64,000 nt of DNA from Streptomyces showdoensis (GTDB taxonomy: Bacteria; Actinomycetota; Actinomycetes; Streptomycetales; Streptomycetaceae), in NCBI RefSeq assembly GCF_039535475.1, contig NZ_BAAAXG010000028.1:496001-560000 (forward strand), written 5' to 3'. The position numbers were made by a program, and so were the translations under genes. Shown here piece by piece: positions 26,622-35,514 of this stretch. Every line of letters starts with the position of its first letter. Position 1 is the stretch's first letter. Under the pieces are notes generated by a model. That model searched no databases. It was not told where the DNA came from and saw only the letters and a program-made list of their open reading frames with translations.

Positions 26622-27869
26622 TCAGGCACCGATGAGCTTGGCGAACTTCTCCTCGTACGCCGTCTCCTCCGCGCTGCTCAGCGAGCGGAAGGCGTGCGAC
26701 TTCCGGGCCATCGCCTTGTCGGGGACGATCAGCGTGTTGTTCGCCAGCTCGGGATCGATCTTGGCGAGCTCGTCCTTCACCCCGTCGACCGGGCAGACGT
26801 AGTTGATGTACGCGGCGAGCTGCGCGGCGACCGGAAGCTCGTAGTAGTAGTCGATCAGCTTCTCGGCGTTGGTCTTGTGCCGGGCCTGGGCGGGGACCAG
26901 CAGGTTGTCGCTGGAGGTGATGTAGCCGGCCGCCGGAATGGCGAACTTGATGTCCGGGTTGTCGGCCTGCAGCTGGATGACGTCACCGGCCCAGGCGAGA
27001 CAGGCCGCGAGGTCGCCCTTGTCGAGGTCGGACGTGTAGTCGTTCCCGGTGAAGCGGCGTATCTGCTTCTTGTCGACGCCCTTCTGGAGCCGCCCGATGG
27101 CCGCGTCGTAGTCGGCGTCGGTGAACTTCCCGGGGTCCTTGCCCATGTCGAGCAGGGTCATCCCCACCGAGTCGCGCATCTCGGTGAGGAAGCCGACCCG
27201 GCCCTTGAGCGTGGGGTCGTCGAGCAGCTGGCTGACCGAGTCGACCTTCTTGCCGCCGGTCGCCTTGGAGTTGTAGGCGATGACGGTGGAGATGCCGGTC
27301 CAGGGGTACGAGTAGGCACGGCCGGGATCCCAGTCGGGCCGACGGAACTGGGCCGAGAGATTGGCGTAGGCGTTGGGAAGGTGGGCCGCGTCCAGCTTCT
27401 GGGCCCAGCCGAGCCGGATCATGCGGGCGGCCAGCCAGTCGGTGACGCAGATCAGGTCGCGGCCGGTGTCCTGGCCGGCCGCGAGCTGCGGTTTGATCTT
27501 GCCGAAGAACTCGACGTTGTCGTTGATGTCCTCGGTGTACTTGACCTTGATCCCGGTCCGCTTGGCGAACGCCTCCAGCGTGGGACGGGACTTCTCGTCC
27601 TCGCTGACGTCCATGTACTCGGTCCAGTTGGAGAAGGTGACGCTCTTCTCCTTGGCCGAGAAGTCCGTGGACGCGGGCCCCTGGCCCTCCCGCTTGGCCG
27701 GCGGGATGCCGCAGGCGCTCAGGCCGGCGAGCCCGCCGACCGTGAGCGCTCCGACGCCGCCGGCCCGCAGCACCGAGCGGCGGGTGAGCGCGCCCCGGCC
27801 GCTCGTGAGGCTGCGCCGCATCGCCGCGATCTGCGCCGCGGACAGACTGTCGGGCTGGTACTGCTCCAT
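26622..27869 (-). CDS. potD: Polyamine-binding lipoprotein, PotD-like (Tat signal)
   Basis: 415-aa extracytoplasmic solute-binding protein. The n-region contains twin arginines (LTRRSVLRAGG), followed by a hydrophobic stretch and lipobox LSAC (Cys ~52), so it is probably a Tat-exported lipoprotein. Ligand-domain motifs FSNWTEYMD, TGRDLICVTDW, DVIQLQADNPD and INYVCPV are typical of spermidine/putrescine binders. First transport gene of the operon, 49 bp downstream of the aldehyde dehydrogenase gene. A paralogue lies at 37906-39141. Confidence 0.93.
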   Translation of the reverse strand: MEQYQPDSLSAAQIAAMRRSLTSGRGALTRRSVLRAGGVGALTVGGLAGLSACGIPPAKREGQGPASTDFSAKEKSVTFSNWTEYMDVSEDEKSRPTLEAFAKRTGIKVKYTEDINDNVEFFGKIKPQLAAGQDTGRDLICVTDWLAARMIRLGWAQKLDAAHLPNAYANLSAQFRRPDWDPGRAYSYPWTGISTVIAYNSKATGGKKVDSVSQLLDDPTLKGRVGFLTEMRDSVGMTLLDMGKDPGKFTDADYDAAIGRLQKGVDKKQIRRFTGNDYTSDLDKGDLAACLAWAGDVIQLQADNPDIKFAIPAAGYITSSDNLLVPAQARHKTNAEKLIDYYYELPVAAQLAAYINYVCPVDGVKDELAKIDPELANNTLIVPDKAMARKSHAFRSLSSAEETAYEEKFAKLIGA

Positions 27870-27918
27870 GCGCTGTGCCCTTTCGGGATGGGTTCGCCGC
27901 TGGTCGGACGGCTGGCTG

Positions 27919-29433
27919 CTATCGGTCCCCGAAGATCGTGCGGTGCCAGTCCTTCGCGGCGACCGCCGTGTTATCGAACATCACGTGCTTGACCTGCGTG
28001 TACTCCTCGAAGGAATACGCCGACATGTCCTTTCCGAAGCCGGAGGCCTTGTAGCCGCCGTGGGGCATCTCGCTGATGATCGGGATGTGGTCGTTGACCC
28101 AGACGCACCCCGCCTTGATCTCGCGGGTGGCCCGGTTGGCCCGGTAGACGTCGCGGCTCCAGGCGGAGGCGGCGAGCCCGTAGGGGGTGTCGTTGGCGAG
28201 CCGGATGCCCTCGTCGTCGCTGTCGAAGGGCAGGGCCACCAGGACCGGACCGAAGATCTCCGACTGCACGACCTCGCTGTCCTGCGCCGCGCCGGTGATC
28301 AGGGTGGGGCGATAGTACGCCCCGTCCTTGAGCTCGCCACCAGGAGCTTCACCGCCGGTGACGACGGTCGCGTAGCCACGCGCCCGCTCGACGAACCCGG
28401 CGACCCGGTCGCGCTGGACATGGCTGATGAGCGGCCCGAGGTCGGTCGAGGGATCGAAGGGATCCCCGAGCCGCACGGTCTCCATGAGCTCGGCGACCCG
28501 TGCCACGAAGGCGTCGAAGAGCGGCCGCTGCACGTAGGCGCGGGTGGCGGCGGTGCAGTCCTGTCCGCTGTTGATGAGCGAGGCGGCGACCGCGCCGTGC
28601 GCGGCGGCCTCCAGGTCGGCGTCGTCGAAGACGACGAAGGGCGCCTTGCCGCCGAGCTCCAGGTGGAGCCGCTTGACGGTGGCCGTGGCGATCTCGGCGA
28701 CCCGCTTGCCGACCGGAGTGGACCCGGTGAACGAGGTCATGACGACGTCCGGGTGCCCCACCAGGTGCTCGCCGACGACCCGCCCGGCCCCGGTGACGAC
28801 ATTGATGACGCCGTCGGGAATCCCGGCCTCGGTGGCGGCCTGAGCGAACATCAAGGACGTCAGCGGAGTGAGCTCGGCCGGCTTCAGAACCACCGTGTTA
28901 CCGGCCGCGACAGCCGGAAGGATCTTCCAGGCGGCCATCTGGAGCGGATAGTTCCAGGGCGCGATGGACCCGACGACACCGATCGGCTCGCGCCGTACGT
29001 ACGAGGTGTGGTCACCGTCGTACTCGGCGGCGGACTGGCCCTGGAGATGGCGGGCCGCGCCGGCGAAGAAGGCGGTGTTGTCGATGGTGCCGGGCACGTC
29101 GAACTCGGTGGTCAGCTTGATGGGCTTGCCGCACTGGAGCGACTCGACGACGGCGATGTCCTCGGCCTGCTCGGCGAGGACCGCGGCGAACCGGTGCAGG
29201 GCCTCGGACCGCTCGCCCGGAGTGGCACCCGCCCACGCCGGGAACGCGGCCTTGGCGGCGGCGACGGCCTCGTCGACATCGGCCACGGAGGCCAGGGTGT
29301 AGGTGTAGACGCTCTCCCCCGTGGCGGGGTCGATGACACTGTGCTCCTGCCCCGAGGTTCCGGGGCGGAGCCGCCCCCCGATGTACTGCGCGCCGTCCGC
29401 GAAACGGTCCGACACCTGGAAGCGGTTGCCCAT
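27919..29433 (-). CDS. Gamma-aminobutyraldehyde dehydrogenase-like enzyme
   Basis: 504-aa ALDH. Catalytic Cys in INSGQDCTAATR, Glu in LELGGKAPFVVF, cofactor loop VVLKPAELTP, and C-terminal CVWVNDHIPIISEMPHGGYK characteristic of aminobutyraldehyde/betaine-aldehyde ALDHs (PuuC/PatD class). Expected to oxidise 4-aminobutanal from putrescine to GABA, feeding gabT. The ATG at 29433 has GGAGA 5 nt upstream. Head of the leftward ALDH-potDABC-oxidase operon; a small inverted repeat upstream may be an operator. Confidence 0.9.
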   Translation of the reverse strand: MGNRFQVSDRFADGAQYIGGRLRPGTSGQEHSVIDPATGESVYTYTLASVADVDEAVAAAKAAFPAWAGATPGERSEALHRFAAVLAEQAEDIAVVESLQCGKPIKLTTEFDVPGTIDNTAFFAGAARHLQGQSAAEYDGDHTSYVRREPIGVVGSIAPWNYPLQMAAWKILPAVAAGNTVVLKPAELTPLTSLMFAQAATEAGIPDGVINVVTGAGRVVGEHLVGHPDVVMTSFTGSTPVGKRVAEIATATVKRLHLELGGKAPFVVFDDADLEAAAHGAVAASLINSGQDCTAATRAYVQRPLFDAFVARVAELMETVRLGDPFDPSTDLGPLISHVQRDRVAGFVERARGYATVVTGGEAPGGELKDGAYYRPTLITGAAQDSEVVQSEIFGPVLVALPFDSDDEGIRLANDTPYGLAASAWSRDVYRANRATREIKAGCVWVNDHIPIISEMPHGGYKASGFGKDMSAYSFEEYTQVKHVMFDNTAVAAKDWHRTIFGDR

Positions 29434-29491
29434 GACGCTCTCCGTTGTTCCAGCTCGAATTGAGTGCCGATCCTGACAGAGACATACGGGT

Positions 29492-29514
29492 GCAACAAGT
29501 GATTCCGTTGTTGC
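29492..29514. promoter_or_regulatory. Inverted repeat in the ALDH/NADAR divergent promoter region
   Basis: GCAACAA-N9-TTGTTGC (29492-29498, 29508-29514), in the 175-bp gap between the divergent ALDH and NADAR genes. It is the most AT-rich spot nearby and is possibly an operator of the polyamine operon. Confidence 0.4.
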
Positions 29515-29608
29515 CTTTTGGTTACGCGACGGAATCGGTCGACCATGTGTCGAGGGCCGCGGGAAATTGCCGTACGGAGTGTCAGTGGCAACTGAGATGG
29601 TGGCATGC

Positions 29609-30151
29609 ATGAAGGATCTTGAGCAGCTGATTCACCAGGTCAGCAGGGGTGAAAAGGTCAAGTGGCTGCACTTCTGGGGCCACCGCCCGAGCCCCGACGG
29701 GCGCCTCTCGGCGAGCTGTCTGAGCCAATGGTGGCCGTCACCGTTCGTGGTGGACGACGTGCGGTACGCGACCGCGGAGCACTGGATGATGGCCGAGAAG
29801 GCCAGACTCTTCGAGGACGCGGAAGCCGAGGCGAAAGCCCTGGCGGCACGCACCCCGGCAGAGGCGAAGAACGCCGGCCGCCTGGTCAGGAACTTCGACG
29901 AATCCCTCTGGGAACGGAGGCGCCTGGACATCGTGACCACGGGCAGCGTCCACAAGTTCGCCTCGACCGAGCAGCTCCGCGGCTACCTCCTCGGCACGGG
30001 CACCCGTGTCCTCGTGGAGGCGAGCCCGATGGACCGCATCTGGGGCATCGGCATGACGGCGGACGACCCGAGGGCGACCGACCCGGCCCGCTGGCGCGGC
30101 AGCAACCTCCTGGGCTTCGCCCTGATGGCCGCGCGGGACCGGCTGAGGTGA
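29609..30151 (+). CDS. NADAR family protein (YbiA-like N-glycosidase)
   Basis: 180 aa covering a complete NADAR/DUF1768 domain: HFWGHRPSPDGRLSASCLSQW, ATAEHWMMAEKARLF, GRLVRNFDESLWERRR, EASPMDRIWGIGM and the C-terminal GSNLLGFALMAAR. E. coli YbiA hydrolyses damaged riboflavin-pathway intermediates; other family members act on ADP-ribose linkages. The ATG at 29609 is preferred by domain start; ATG 29597 is possible, and neither has a strong SD. Divergent from the polyamine operon; no evident functional tie. Confidence 0.9.
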   Translation: MKDLEQLIHQVSRGEKVKWLHFWGHRPSPDGRLSASCLSQWWPSPFVVDDVRYATAEHWMMAEKARLFEDAEAEAKALAARTPAEAKNAGRLVRNFDESLWERRRLDIVTTGSVHKFASTEQLRGYLLGTGTRVLVEASPMDRIWGIGMTADDPRATDPARWRGSNLLGFALMAARDRLR

Positions 30152-30337
30152 CCGGAGCGGGGGACGGGCAGGGGGCCGCGTTCAGGACGCACAGCGTGAT
30201 GCGTGGCGCGGTACTGGAAGCTCAAGGTCTCCCGTGACCAGCTCCGCGCCGTACGTCATGCAGTCCGGAACGCGGCCCCCAGCCCGTCCCCCGCGTACCA
30301 CCCACGGCCTGAGCGTTCCGGCCGAAGGGGCTCGCGG

Positions 30338-30925
30338 CTAACGGGCCCCGGCGTCCACGACGAGCGAGGTGGCGAACGGATCGCTGGAGTCCTCGAAGGA
30401 ACTCGGGTCCTGGGTGATGGCCCAGATGATGAAACCGAGGAACACGGCGCTCACCAGCGTGCCGATCGCCCCGAGCACGACACCGGCGATGGCCATGCCC
30501 CGGTTGGTCGCCTCGCCCCGGTTGACCTTCTTCAGCCCGATGATGCCGAAGACCAGCGCGAGGACGCCGAGCACGATCCCGAGCCCGTACATGCAGAAGC
30601 CGGCCACGGCGATGATCCCGAGCACCATCGAGGTGGTGCCCATGCCGTTGGACGGCGCCTGCTGCCACCCGGGCTGCCCGTACCCCGGCTGCCCGTAGGC
30701 CGGGTACGGCGACGCGGGCGGGTACCCGTACGACGGCGCACCGCCCGTCGGGTACCCGTAGGCGCCGCCCGGCGCGACCGGCGGCGGCGGCGCGGTCTCC
30801 GCGCCCGGCATCGAGATCACGGTGTTCTGGTCATGGACCGGAGGCGTCGCGGGCTTGCTCAGCTCGACGCCGTCCTGGTTCGGCGGAGCCCACGGGTCCA
30901 CCGGCTGCTCGCTGTTTTCGGACAT
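30338..30925 (-). CDS. DUF4190-type membrane protein with Pro/Gly/Tyr-rich N-terminus
   Basis: 195 aa. Residues 1-93 are a disordered Pro/Tyr/Gly-rich segment with repeated YGQPGYGQPG-type units. Two transmembrane helices (~98-125 and ~143-170) flank the basic loop KKVNRGEATNRGMA typical of DUF4190. Common in Streptomyces in several copies; function unknown. The ATG at 30925 has GGGAGG close upstream. Convergent with the NADAR gene; I see nothing in the 186 bp between them. Confidence 0.85.
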   Translation of the reverse strand: MSENSEQPVDPWAPPNQDGVELSKPATPPVHDQNTVISMPGAETAPPPPVAPGGAYGYPTGGAPSYGYPPASPYPAYGQPGYGQPGWQQAPSNGMGTTSMVLGIIAVAGFCMYGLGIVLGVLALVFGIIGLKKVNRGEATNRGMAIAGVVLGAIGTLVSAVFLGFIIWAITQDPSSFEDSSDPFATSLVVDAGAR

Positions 30926-31001
30926 TGGGCCTCCCCCATCGTGGTCACGCCATGCTACGACCTCCCCCTTGGGCAGGAGGGCCCCGGCCTACGATGACCC
31001 G

Positions 31002-32027
31002 ATGACCGACCTGCTTCCTTTCATCGCCGGGCTCCCCAAGGCCGAGCTCCACGTCCACCACGTCGGCTCGGCCTCGCCCCGGATCGTCGCCGAGCTGGCG
31101 GCCCGCCACCCGGACTCCAAGGTCCCGACCGACCCGGAGGCCCTGAGCGACTACTTCGTCTTCACGGACTTCGCGCACTTCATCGACGTGTACCTGTCGG
31201 TGGTGGACCTGGTCCGCACCCCCGAGGACGTGCGGCTGCTGACCTTCGAGGTCGCCCGGGACATGGCCCGGCAGAACATCCGCTACGCCGAGCTCACCAT
31301 CACCCCGTACAGCTCCACCCGCCGCGGCATCGACGAGCACGCCTTCATGGAGGCGATCGAGGACGCCCGCAAGGCGGCCGAGACCGAGCTCGGCGTGATC
31401 CTGCGCTGGTGCTTCGACATCCCCGGCGAGGCGGGCCTGGAGGCGGCGGAGGAGACCGCGCGCCTGGCGGTCGAGCTGCGCCCCGAGGGCCTGGTCTCCT
31501 TCGGCCTCGGCGGCCCGGAGATCGGCGTGCCCCGCCCGCAGTTCAAGCCGTACTTCGACCGCGCCCGCGCGGCCGGCCTGCGCTCGGTGCCGCACGCGGG
31601 CGAGACGACGGGCCCGGAGACGGTCTGGGACGCCCTGAACGACCTGGGCGCCGAGCGCATCGGCCACGGCACCAGCTCGGTCCAGGACCCGGAGCTCCTG
31701 AAGTACCTGGCCGAGCACCGGATCGCCCTGGAGGTCTGCCCGACCTCGAACATCGCCACCCGCGCGGTGGAGCGCCTGGAGGACCACCCCGTCCGGCAGA
31801 TGGTGGACGCGGGCGTGCTGGTGACGATCAACAGCGACGACCCGCCGATGTTCGGCACGGACCTGAACAACGAGTACGCCGTCGCCGCCCGCCTGCTCGG
31901 CCTGGACGAGCGCGGTGTCGCGGCCCTCGCCAAGAACGCGGTGGAGGCCTCGTTCCTGGACGAGGCGGGCAAGGCGCGGATCGTCGAGGAGATCGACACG
32001 TACACGGAGCAGTGGCTGGCGCGCTGA
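31002..32027 (+). CDS. Adenosine deaminase family hydrolase
   Basis: 341-aa amidohydrolase. Metal ligands: HxH in AELHVHHVGS, HAGETTGPETVW, and the C-terminal NSDDPPMFGTDL aspartates; GHGTS is also present. Deaminates adenosine or an adenosine-like nucleoside. In S. coelicolor a deaminase at what I recall as the syntenic position acts on aminodeoxyfutalosine in menaquinone synthesis, so this role is a real alternative to plain adenosine salvage. The ATG at 31002 is preceded by TACGAT only 6 nt away, so a leaderless transcript is conceivable; the nearest AGGAGG is ~20 nt upstream. Confidence 0.9.
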   Translation: MTDLLPFIAGLPKAELHVHHVGSASPRIVAELAARHPDSKVPTDPEALSDYFVFTDFAHFIDVYLSVVDLVRTPEDVRLLTFEVARDMARQNIRYAELTITPYSSTRRGIDEHAFMEAIEDARKAAETELGVILRWCFDIPGEAGLEAAEETARLAVELRPEGLVSFGLGGPEIGVPRPQFKPYFDRARAAGLRSVPHAGETTGPETVWDALNDLGAERIGHGTSSVQDPELLKYLAEHRIALEVCPTSNIATRAVERLEDHPVRQMVDAGVLVTINSDDPPMFGTDLNNEYAVAARLLGLDERGVAALAKNAVEASFLDEAGKARIVEEIDTYTEQWLAR

Positions 32028-32062
32028 CGCGCTGACGGACCGAGGCGCAGCAGAATGGCCCC

Positions 32063-32752
32063 ATGGACCCCGTCACTGTCGTAGGCCACCGCGGCGACCC
32101 CTACCGCGTCCGCGAGAACACCGTCCCCTCGATCGTCTCGGCGGTCGAGCGGGGCGCGGACGCGGTGGAGGTCGACGTCCGGCTCACCAAGGACCGCGTC
32201 CCGGTCCTGCTCCACGACGACACGCTCAAGCGCCTGTGGAAGGTGGACCGCGCGCTGTCCTCGCTGACGGCGGCCGAGGTCGCGGAGGCCACGGGGGGCG
32301 GCGTGCCGACCCTGCGCGAGGCGCTGATCGCGGCAGGGCCGCACCGTCTGATGCTGGACCTGCCGGGCGGCGACGAGCGCTCGGTGCGCACGATCGTGGG
32401 CACGGTCCGCGAGTGCGGGGCGGGCGAGCGGGTGTACTACTGCGCGGGCGCCGTCGCGATGCTCCAGGTGCGGGCGGCGGACCCGGCCGCGGAGATCGCG
32501 CTGACCTGGAACACGCTGGTCCCGCCGCGCCGCACGCTGCTGGACGCGGTGCGCCCCCGGTGGCTCAACTACCGCTTCGGGCTGGCCGGTCGGGAGCTGG
32601 TGGAGCGGGTGCACAAGGACGGTCTGCTGGTGTCGGCCTGGACCGCGGACACGGCCTGGACGATGCGTAAGCTGATCCGCGACGGGGTGGACTCGATCAC
32701 CACCAACCGGATCGACACGCTGGCCGGCGTGCGGCGAAAGGGCCGTGAATGA
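32063..32752 (+). CDS. Glycerophosphodiester phosphodiesterase family protein
   Basis: 229 aa, TIM-barrel GDPD fold with the catalytic/metal motifs GHRGDPYRVRENTVPS, EVDVRLTKD and LLHDDTL at the N-terminus and SAWTADT near the C-terminus. No signal peptide, so cytosolic; would hydrolyse glycerophosphodiesters to glycerol 3-phosphate. Follows the deaminase by 35 bp; its stop overlaps the methyltransferase start by 4 nt. Confidence 0.92.
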   Translation: MDPVTVVGHRGDPYRVRENTVPSIVSAVERGADAVEVDVRLTKDRVPVLLHDDTLKRLWKVDRALSSLTAAEVAEATGGGVPTLREALIAAGPHRLMLDLPGGDERSVRTIVGTVRECGAGERVYYCAGAVAMLQVRAADPAAEIALTWNTLVPPRRTLLDAVRPRWLNYRFGLAGRELVERVHKDGLLVSAWTADTAWTMRKLIRDGVDSITTNRIDTLAGVRRKGRE

Positions 32753-33528
32753 ACGACAGGATCCGCACCGACATCGCGCACAACGCCCGGGTGTGGAACT
32801 ACTGGCTGGGCGGCAAGGACAACTACCCGGTGGACCGCGAGGTCGGCGACCGGGTGACGTCGTTCCACCCGAGCATCGGCGAAGTGGCGCGCGCGGACCG
32901 GGCGTTCCTCGGCCGGGCGGTGACGTACCTGGCGGCGGAGGCGGGGGTGCGCCAGTTCCTGGACATCGGTACGGGGCTGCCGACGGCCGACAACACCCAT
33001 GAGATCGCGCAGCGGGTGGCGCCGGAGTCGCGGGTGGTCTACGTCGACAACGACCCGATCGTCCTGACCCACGCGCGGGCCCTGCTGACGAGCGCGCCGG
33101 AGGGCGTGACGGAGTACGTGGACGCGGACGCGCACGACCCGGCGACGATCCTGGCGGCGGCCGGCCGGACGCTGGACTTCGAGCGGCCGGTGGCGGTGCT
33201 GATACTGGGCATCCTCAACTTCGTCCTGGACACCGACGAGGCCCGGTCGATCGTGCGGACGGTGATGGCGGCGGTGCCGTCCGGCAGTCATCTGGTGCTG
33301 ACGCATCCGACCTTCGACGCGGAGCTGGGCGGGGAGGGGAACATCGCGGCGATGGAGTTCTGGAACGCCCACGCGACCCCGCCGATCACCGCGCGCAGCC
33401 GGGCGGAGTTCGCCTCGTTCCTGGACGGTCTGGAGCTGCTGGAGCCGGGCATCGTGTCGTGCGCGCGCTGGCGGGCGCCGGACGGGGCCGAGGTGGCGCA
33501 GTACGGAGCGGTGGGCCGCAAGCCGTAG
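32749..33528 (+). CDS. SAM-dependent methyltransferase (DUF574 type)
   Basis: 259 aa. Begins with the family-typical RVWNYWLGGKDNYPVDREVGD; the SAM-binding loop is FLDIGTGLPTADNTHEIA, followed by VVYVDNDP and a motif-II-like LILGILNFV. This family is strongly expanded in Streptomyces; substrates are mostly unknown. ATGA overlap with the GDPD gene; the next gene starts immediately after its stop, so GDPD-MT-kinase-regulator form a tight cluster. Confidence 0.9.
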   Translation: MNDRIRTDIAHNARVWNYWLGGKDNYPVDREVGDRVTSFHPSIGEVARADRAFLGRAVTYLAAEAGVRQFLDIGTGLPTADNTHEIAQRVAPESRVVYVDNDPIVLTHARALLTSAPEGVTEYVDADAHDPATILAAAGRTLDFERPVAVLILGILNFVLDTDEARSIVRTVMAAVPSGSHLVLTHPTFDAELGGEGNIAAMEFWNAHATPPITARSRAEFASFLDGLELLEPGIVSCARWRAPDGAEVAQYGAVGRKP

Positions 33529-34698
33529 ATGAAGATCCTCAGAGCTCACGGCATACCCGGACTGCGGGACACGAGGAACTGGGCGGCGGCCAACCCGTGG
33601 GCGGTGGACATCGGCCTGGCCCTTCTCGTCCAGGCCGCGATGACGATGCCGTTCGTCGTCCCGCGCGGGCCGGAACTGGAGCCGGCGACCTGGCCGGCGT
33701 ACGGCCTGACGACGCTCACCGTGGTGCCCCTCGTGTGGCGGCGGAGGGCTCCGATGGCGGTGCTGCTCGCGATCCTGGCGACCGGCGCGCTGTACAAGCT
33801 GGCGCTGGAGGGGCCCGGGCAGCCGCTGCCGTACACGGGCCTGGTGAGCGTGTACACGATCGCCGTGCTGTCGCCGCCGTGGAAGCGGCTGGTGACGGCG
33901 CTGGTGATGCTCGTCGCGGTGCCGGCGTCGGTGTGGCTCAACACCCAGTCGGCGCGCGAACTGACCTTCTCGCTCTTCGTGTTCGGTGCCGCCTACGTGT
34001 TCGGGCGGCTGACCGACGCCCGGCAGCGGGCGAACCGGGTGGAGGCCGAGCGGGCCGCGGCGCGCGAACGGGCCCGGATCGCCCGGGAGATGCACGACAT
34101 CCTGTCGCACGCGGTGAGCCTGATGATCGTGCAGGCGGAGGCCGGCCCGCTGGCCGTGCGCAGGGCGCCGGAGCGGGCCGAGGCCGCCTTCGAGGCGATC
34201 TCGGAGGCCGGGCGGGACGCGATGACGCAACTGCGGCAGATGCTGGGCGTGTTGCGGGACGAGGAGGGGGCCGGGGCGCCGAGGGACCCGCAGCCGGGGG
34301 TGGACCGGCTCCCGGAGCTGGTCGCGCGGGTGCGGGGCGGGGGGCTCGACGTGCGGTACGCCACGGAGGGCACGCTGCGCCCGCTGCCGGCGGCGACGGG
34401 GGCGACGGTCTTCCGGATCGTGCAGGAGGCGCTGACGAACGTGGTGAAGCACGCGGAGGCCACGCGGGTCTCGGTGTGCCTCGGCTACCTGGGGGACACG
34501 GTGGAGATCCGGGTGACGGACGACGGCCGCGGGCCGCGGCACGCCGGGGCCACGAGGGCCCGCGGGCAGGGCGGCCACGGTCTGGTCGGGGTGCGGGAGC
34601 GGGCCGCCGCCCACGGCGGTACGGCCTCGGCGGGGCCCGGTCCGGACGGGCGTGGTTTCGAGCTGCGGGCGGTGCTCCCGCTGGAGGTGCGGGGATGA
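33529..34698 (+). CDS. Two-component sensor histidine kinase (HPK7/NarL-type)
   Basis: 389 aa. Four to five N-terminal membrane helices (~25-155) without a large extracellular sensor, then a dimerisation domain with the phospho-acceptor His189 in REMHDILSHAV and an HATPase domain with the N-box EALTNVVKHAEA and G-box DDGRGP. ATG immediately follows the methyltransferase stop; its own stop overlaps the response-regulator ATG (ATGA). Cognate partner is the next gene. The signal is unknown; DesK/LiaS-like intramembrane sensing is plausible. Confidence 0.93.
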   Translation: MKILRAHGIPGLRDTRNWAAANPWAVDIGLALLVQAAMTMPFVVPRGPELEPATWPAYGLTTLTVVPLVWRRRAPMAVLLAILATGALYKLALEGPGQPLPYTGLVSVYTIAVLSPPWKRLVTALVMLVAVPASVWLNTQSARELTFSLFVFGAAYVFGRLTDARQRANRVEAERAAARERARIAREMHDILSHAVSLMIVQAEAGPLAVRRAPERAEAAFEAISEAGRDAMTQLRQMLGVLRDEEGAGAPRDPQPGVDRLPELVARVRGGGLDVRYATEGTLRPLPAATGATVFRIVQEALTNVVKHAEATRVSVCLGYLGDTVEIRVTDDGRGPRHAGATRARGQGGHGLVGVRERAAAHGGTASAGPGPDGRGFELRAVLPLEVRG

Positions 34699-35393
34699 CG
34701 CTGCGGGTGGTGGTCGCGGACGACCAGGAGCTGGTGCGCAGCGGTTTCGCGCTGATCCTGGACGTGCAGGAGGACATCGAGGTGGTCGCGGAGGTCGGGG
34801 ACGGCGCCGCGGCGGTGGAGGCGGTGCGGCGGCTGCGGCCGGACGTGGCGCTGCTGGACATCCGGATGCCCCGGATGGACGGGATCGAGGCCTGCCGGGT
34901 GATCAGCGCGGAGTCGGAGTGCCGGACGGTGATCCTGACGACCTTCGACTCGGACGCGTACGTGTACGAGGCGCTGCACGCGGGCGCGAGCGGCTTCCTG
35001 CTGAAGGACGTGCGCCGGGACGACCTGGTGCACGCGGTGCGGGTGGTGGCGGCGGGCGAGGCGCTGCTCGCGCCGTCGGTGGCGCGGCGGCTGGTGGAGC
35101 AGTACACCTCGGGGACGGCGCGGCGGGCGGACGCGCCGGCCGACGCGCGCCTGGACGTGCTGACGGGGCGGGAGCGCGAGACGCTGCTGCTGCTCGCGCG
35201 GGGTCTTTCGAACGCGGAGATCGCGGCGGAGCTGGTGGTGAGCGACCACACGGTGAAGACGCACGTGGGGAACGTGCTGGCCAAGCTGGGCCTGCGGGAC
35301 CGGATCCAGGCGGTGATCTGCGCGTACGAGACGGGGCTGGTGGCGGCGGGCCCGTCCGGCCTCCCCCGGCCGGGGGAGGCCGGACGGGGGTGA
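34695..35393 (+). CDS. NarL/LuxR-type response regulator
   Basis: 232 aa. Receiver domain with VVADDQELVR, phospho-acceptor Asp55 in LLDIRMPRMDG, Thr in ILTTFD and Lys in FLLKDV. C-terminal LuxR HTH is LTGRERETLLLLARGLSNAEIAAEL to HTVKTHVGNVLAKL. Coupled to the upstream kinase. The serine-hydrolase gene 121 bp downstream on the same strand is a candidate target. Confidence 0.94.
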   Translation: MTLRVVVADDQELVRSGFALILDVQEDIEVVAEVGDGAAAVEAVRRLRPDVALLDIRMPRMDGIEACRVISAESECRTVILTTFDSDAYVYEALHAGASGFLLKDVRRDDLVHAVRVVAAGEALLAPSVARRLVEQYTSGTARRADAPADARLDVLTGRERETLLLLARGLSNAEIAAELVVSDHTVKTHVGNVLAKLGLRDRIQAVICAYETGLVAAGPSGLPRPGEAGRG

Positions 35394-35514
35394 CTCCCCC
35401 GCGCGGGCGAGGAGAGCGGCGCGCGGGAACCGCCGGTGCGGGCGATCCGCGGAGCGCCGCAGGTCAGCAGGATGGGGTCATCGCGAACGACGGCTCACAC
35501 CCACGGAGTTGACC

